A stretch of DNA of 64,000 nt. It comes from Lysobacter sp. KIS68-7 (GTDB lineage: Bacteria > Pseudomonadota > Gammaproteobacteria > Xanthomonadales > Xanthomonadaceae). Position numbers and translations under genes: made by a program. Of this stretch, positions 62,960-64,000 are shown one piece after another; position 1 is the first letter of the stretch; each line of letters opens with the position of its first letter. The stretch lies in assembly GCF_021284745.1 (NCBI RefSeq), contig NZ_CP089925.1, positions 186,001 through 250,000 of the forward strand, read 5' to 3'. The notes beneath the pieces were generated by a model. It was not told where the DNA came from, did no database searches, and was given only the letters and a program-made list of their open reading frames with translations.

Positions 62960-63070
62960 TCAGCCGCGACGCCGCCACGCCATCCAGCGCGCGGGCACTT
63001 CGCCGATGAGGATGGCGCCCGCGCCGCCGACGACGCCCGCGAACAGGGCCCAGGCCAGTTCGAAATCCAT
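62960..63070 (-). CDS. Possible 36-residue membrane protein
   Basis: A 37-codon frame on the minus strand: a hydrophobic stretch WALFAGVVGGAGAILIGEV followed by a basic tail RWMAWRRRG, with AAGG about 9 nt upstream of the ATG at 63070. The pattern is that of small single-pass membrane proteins, but nothing is recognised and coding is unproved. It converges on the TonB-like gene. Confidence 0.4.
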   Translation of the reverse strand: MDFELAWALFAGVVGGAGAILIGEVPARWMAWRRRG

Positions 63071-63166
63071 TTCGCGATCCTTGCTTCCGGTCAGAACGAG
63101 CGGCATGTGAACAGCGCGAGGGCGATCGGGCAAGAAGAAAAATTCCTGCTGCAGGACGGCAATCCT

Positions 63167-63865
63167 TCAGGACCGCGCCTTTCGCGCCGCTTGCTGCTCC
63201 ACCAACGTCAACGCCACGTTGTCCCGCAAGTACGCCGGCTCCGCGCGTTCGGGCGCCACGCCTTCGCCCCGCGCGAACGCATGCGCGGCCAGGCGTGCGA
63301 CATCCGCCGCATGCGGTAGTGCGGCCGCATCGATCCGCGCGAAGCGCGTGCCCAGCGTGGTGGCGAGCGCACCTTCGACTGCACCGAAACCCGTCCCGAC
63401 ACCGACCCAGCCATCGTCTTCGCCAGGCAACACCACCTGGCCCGGGACGATCACGCGTTCGACATCGAGCCCCACGACATCGCCGCCTTCGCATCGGAAC
63501 GCAGCCGCATACACCTCGCCCATGCGCGCATCGATGGCCGCGAGCACGCGCGGTGCGTCGGCCTGCAGCGCGAGCGCGGCGAGCGTGGAGACCGGCACGA
63601 CGGGACGATCCAGCGCGAGCGCGACGCCCTGCGCCACCGCAATCGCCAGGCGCACGCCGGTGAACGCGCCGGGCCCGCGACCGACGGCGATCGCATCGAG
63701 CGACGACTTCGCAACACCCGCTTCGGACAACAGCGCATCCGCCCATGGCAACGCGAGCTCGGCATGGCGCCGCGGCGCAAGCTCGAAGCGCTCATGCACC
63801 TGCCCGTCGACCCACACGGCGACCGAACACGCTTCGGTCGCGGTCTCGAAAGCCAGCAGTCTCAC
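63167..63865 (-). CDS. tsaB: tRNA threonylcarbamoyladenosine biosynthesis protein TsaB
   Basis: 232 residues from a GTG at 63865 that overlaps the stop of the VOC gene by 4 bp. ASKHA-fold start RLLAFETATEACSVAVWVDG, AVGRGPGAFTGVRLAIAVAQG and DARMGEVYAAAFR are characteristic. TsaB pairs with TsaD and TsaE to make t6A in ANN-decoding tRNAs; normally essential. Confidence 0.92.
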   Translation of the reverse strand: MRLLAFETATEACSVAVWVDGQVHERFELAPRRHAELALPWADALLSEAGVAKSSLDAIAVGRGPGAFTGVRLAIAVAQGVALALDRPVVPVSTLAALALQADAPRVLAAIDARMGEVYAAAFRCEGGDVVGLDVERVIVPGQVVLPGEDDGWVGVGTGFGAVEGALATTLGTRFARIDAAALPHAADVARLAAHAFARGEGVAPERAEPAYLRDNVALTLVEQQAARKARS

Positions 63866-64000
63866 GCAGCGTCCTCGGGCGCCGGCTCCCACAGTTCGAC
63901 GAGCCCGCCTTCCGGATCCAGCACGTAACCGAACTTGCCCTGGTCGCTCGCATCGTAGCGATCGAGCACGTTGCAGCCTTCCGCGCGCAGTGCGGTGAGC
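63862..64000 (-). CDS. VOC/glyoxalase-family protein, C-terminal end (5' end outside window)
   Basis: The last 45 codons are present. FGYVLDPEGGLVELWEPAPED is the typical final strand of vicinal-oxygen-chelate proteins, where the Glu of VELWEP is a metal ligand. The start and most of the gene lie beyond the window edge. Overlaps tsaB by 4 bp. Confidence 0.75.
   Translation of the reverse strand, partial: LTALRAEGCNVLDRYDASDQGKFGYVLDPEGGLVELWEPAPEDAA

Noticed and set aside
1-64000. CRISPR array, prophage, integrase, insertion sequence or origin
   Set aside because: No regularly spaced direct repeats, no transposase or integrase domains, and no DnaA-box cluster with replication genes were found.

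Overview
The window is a high-GC chromosomal segment of a gammaproteobacterium, most likely a Xanthomonadaceae member close to Lysobacter. Support comes from the strongly G/C-ending codons, the ColR/ColS-like pair, the lysine/alanine histone H1-like protein, and the order tonB - gshB - pilGHIJ - chpABC, which is shared with Pseudomonas. It is almost entirely genic and looks like stable core chromosome: no transposase, integrase, phage gene or CRISPR array is visible.

Layout. 1-10 kb: the 3' part of fadE, small uncharacterised proteins, a Tat-exported epimerase with an ADP/ATP-carrier-like protein, a GMC oxidoreductase, an M48 protease with LemA, and a serine hydrolase. 10-17 kb: an H1-like histone with a long structured leader, gcvH-gcvT, a QmcA/NfeD membrane pair, and an ECF sigma/anti-sigma/double-PDZ cluster. 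17-23 kb: an aldo/keto reductase, a manganese riboswitch with a UPF0016 exporter, a GGDEF cyclase, and nupC - PfkB kinase - dusB. 24.6-28.3 kb: the activated-methyl cycle metK - SAH riboswitch - ahcY - metF. 28-34 kb: two tandem DUF4124-type secreted proteins, ilvE, colS/colR, and rimK with its retropepsin partner. 34.5-38.7 kb: tRNA-Gly(CCC), the estA autotransporter, thiS, a cyclic-di-GMP-I (GEMM-I) riboswitch on the opposite strand, thiG and trmB. 38.7-44 kb: an SLC13 permease, Rieske protein, FAH-family hydrolase, mscL and an M28 peptidase. 43.85-44.44 kb: a nested palindrome of about 585 bp without a credible gene. 44.4-49 kb: a tightly overlapped nudE-cysQ-mazG-DUF962 operon, divergent from bioA-rsmE. 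49-61 kb: the type IV pilus chemosensory operon pilG-pilH-pilI-pilJ-chpA-chpB-chpC. 61-64 kb: gshB, a TonB-like protein, tsaB and the end of a VOC protein.

Regulation is the most interesting layer. There are three recognisable riboswitch classes (yybP-ykoY, SAH, GEMM-I), an SD-masking hairpin in front of metK, a premature terminator in the leader of the histone gene, and another terminator hairpin preceded by about 160 nt without a gene. The GEMM-I element lies antisense in the thiS-thiG gap. It points toward estA and shares a strand of its P1 helix with an intrinsic terminator, so it may couple cyclic dinucleotide levels to a surface esterase. A diguanylate cyclase and the Pil-Chp surface-sensing system lie in the same window.
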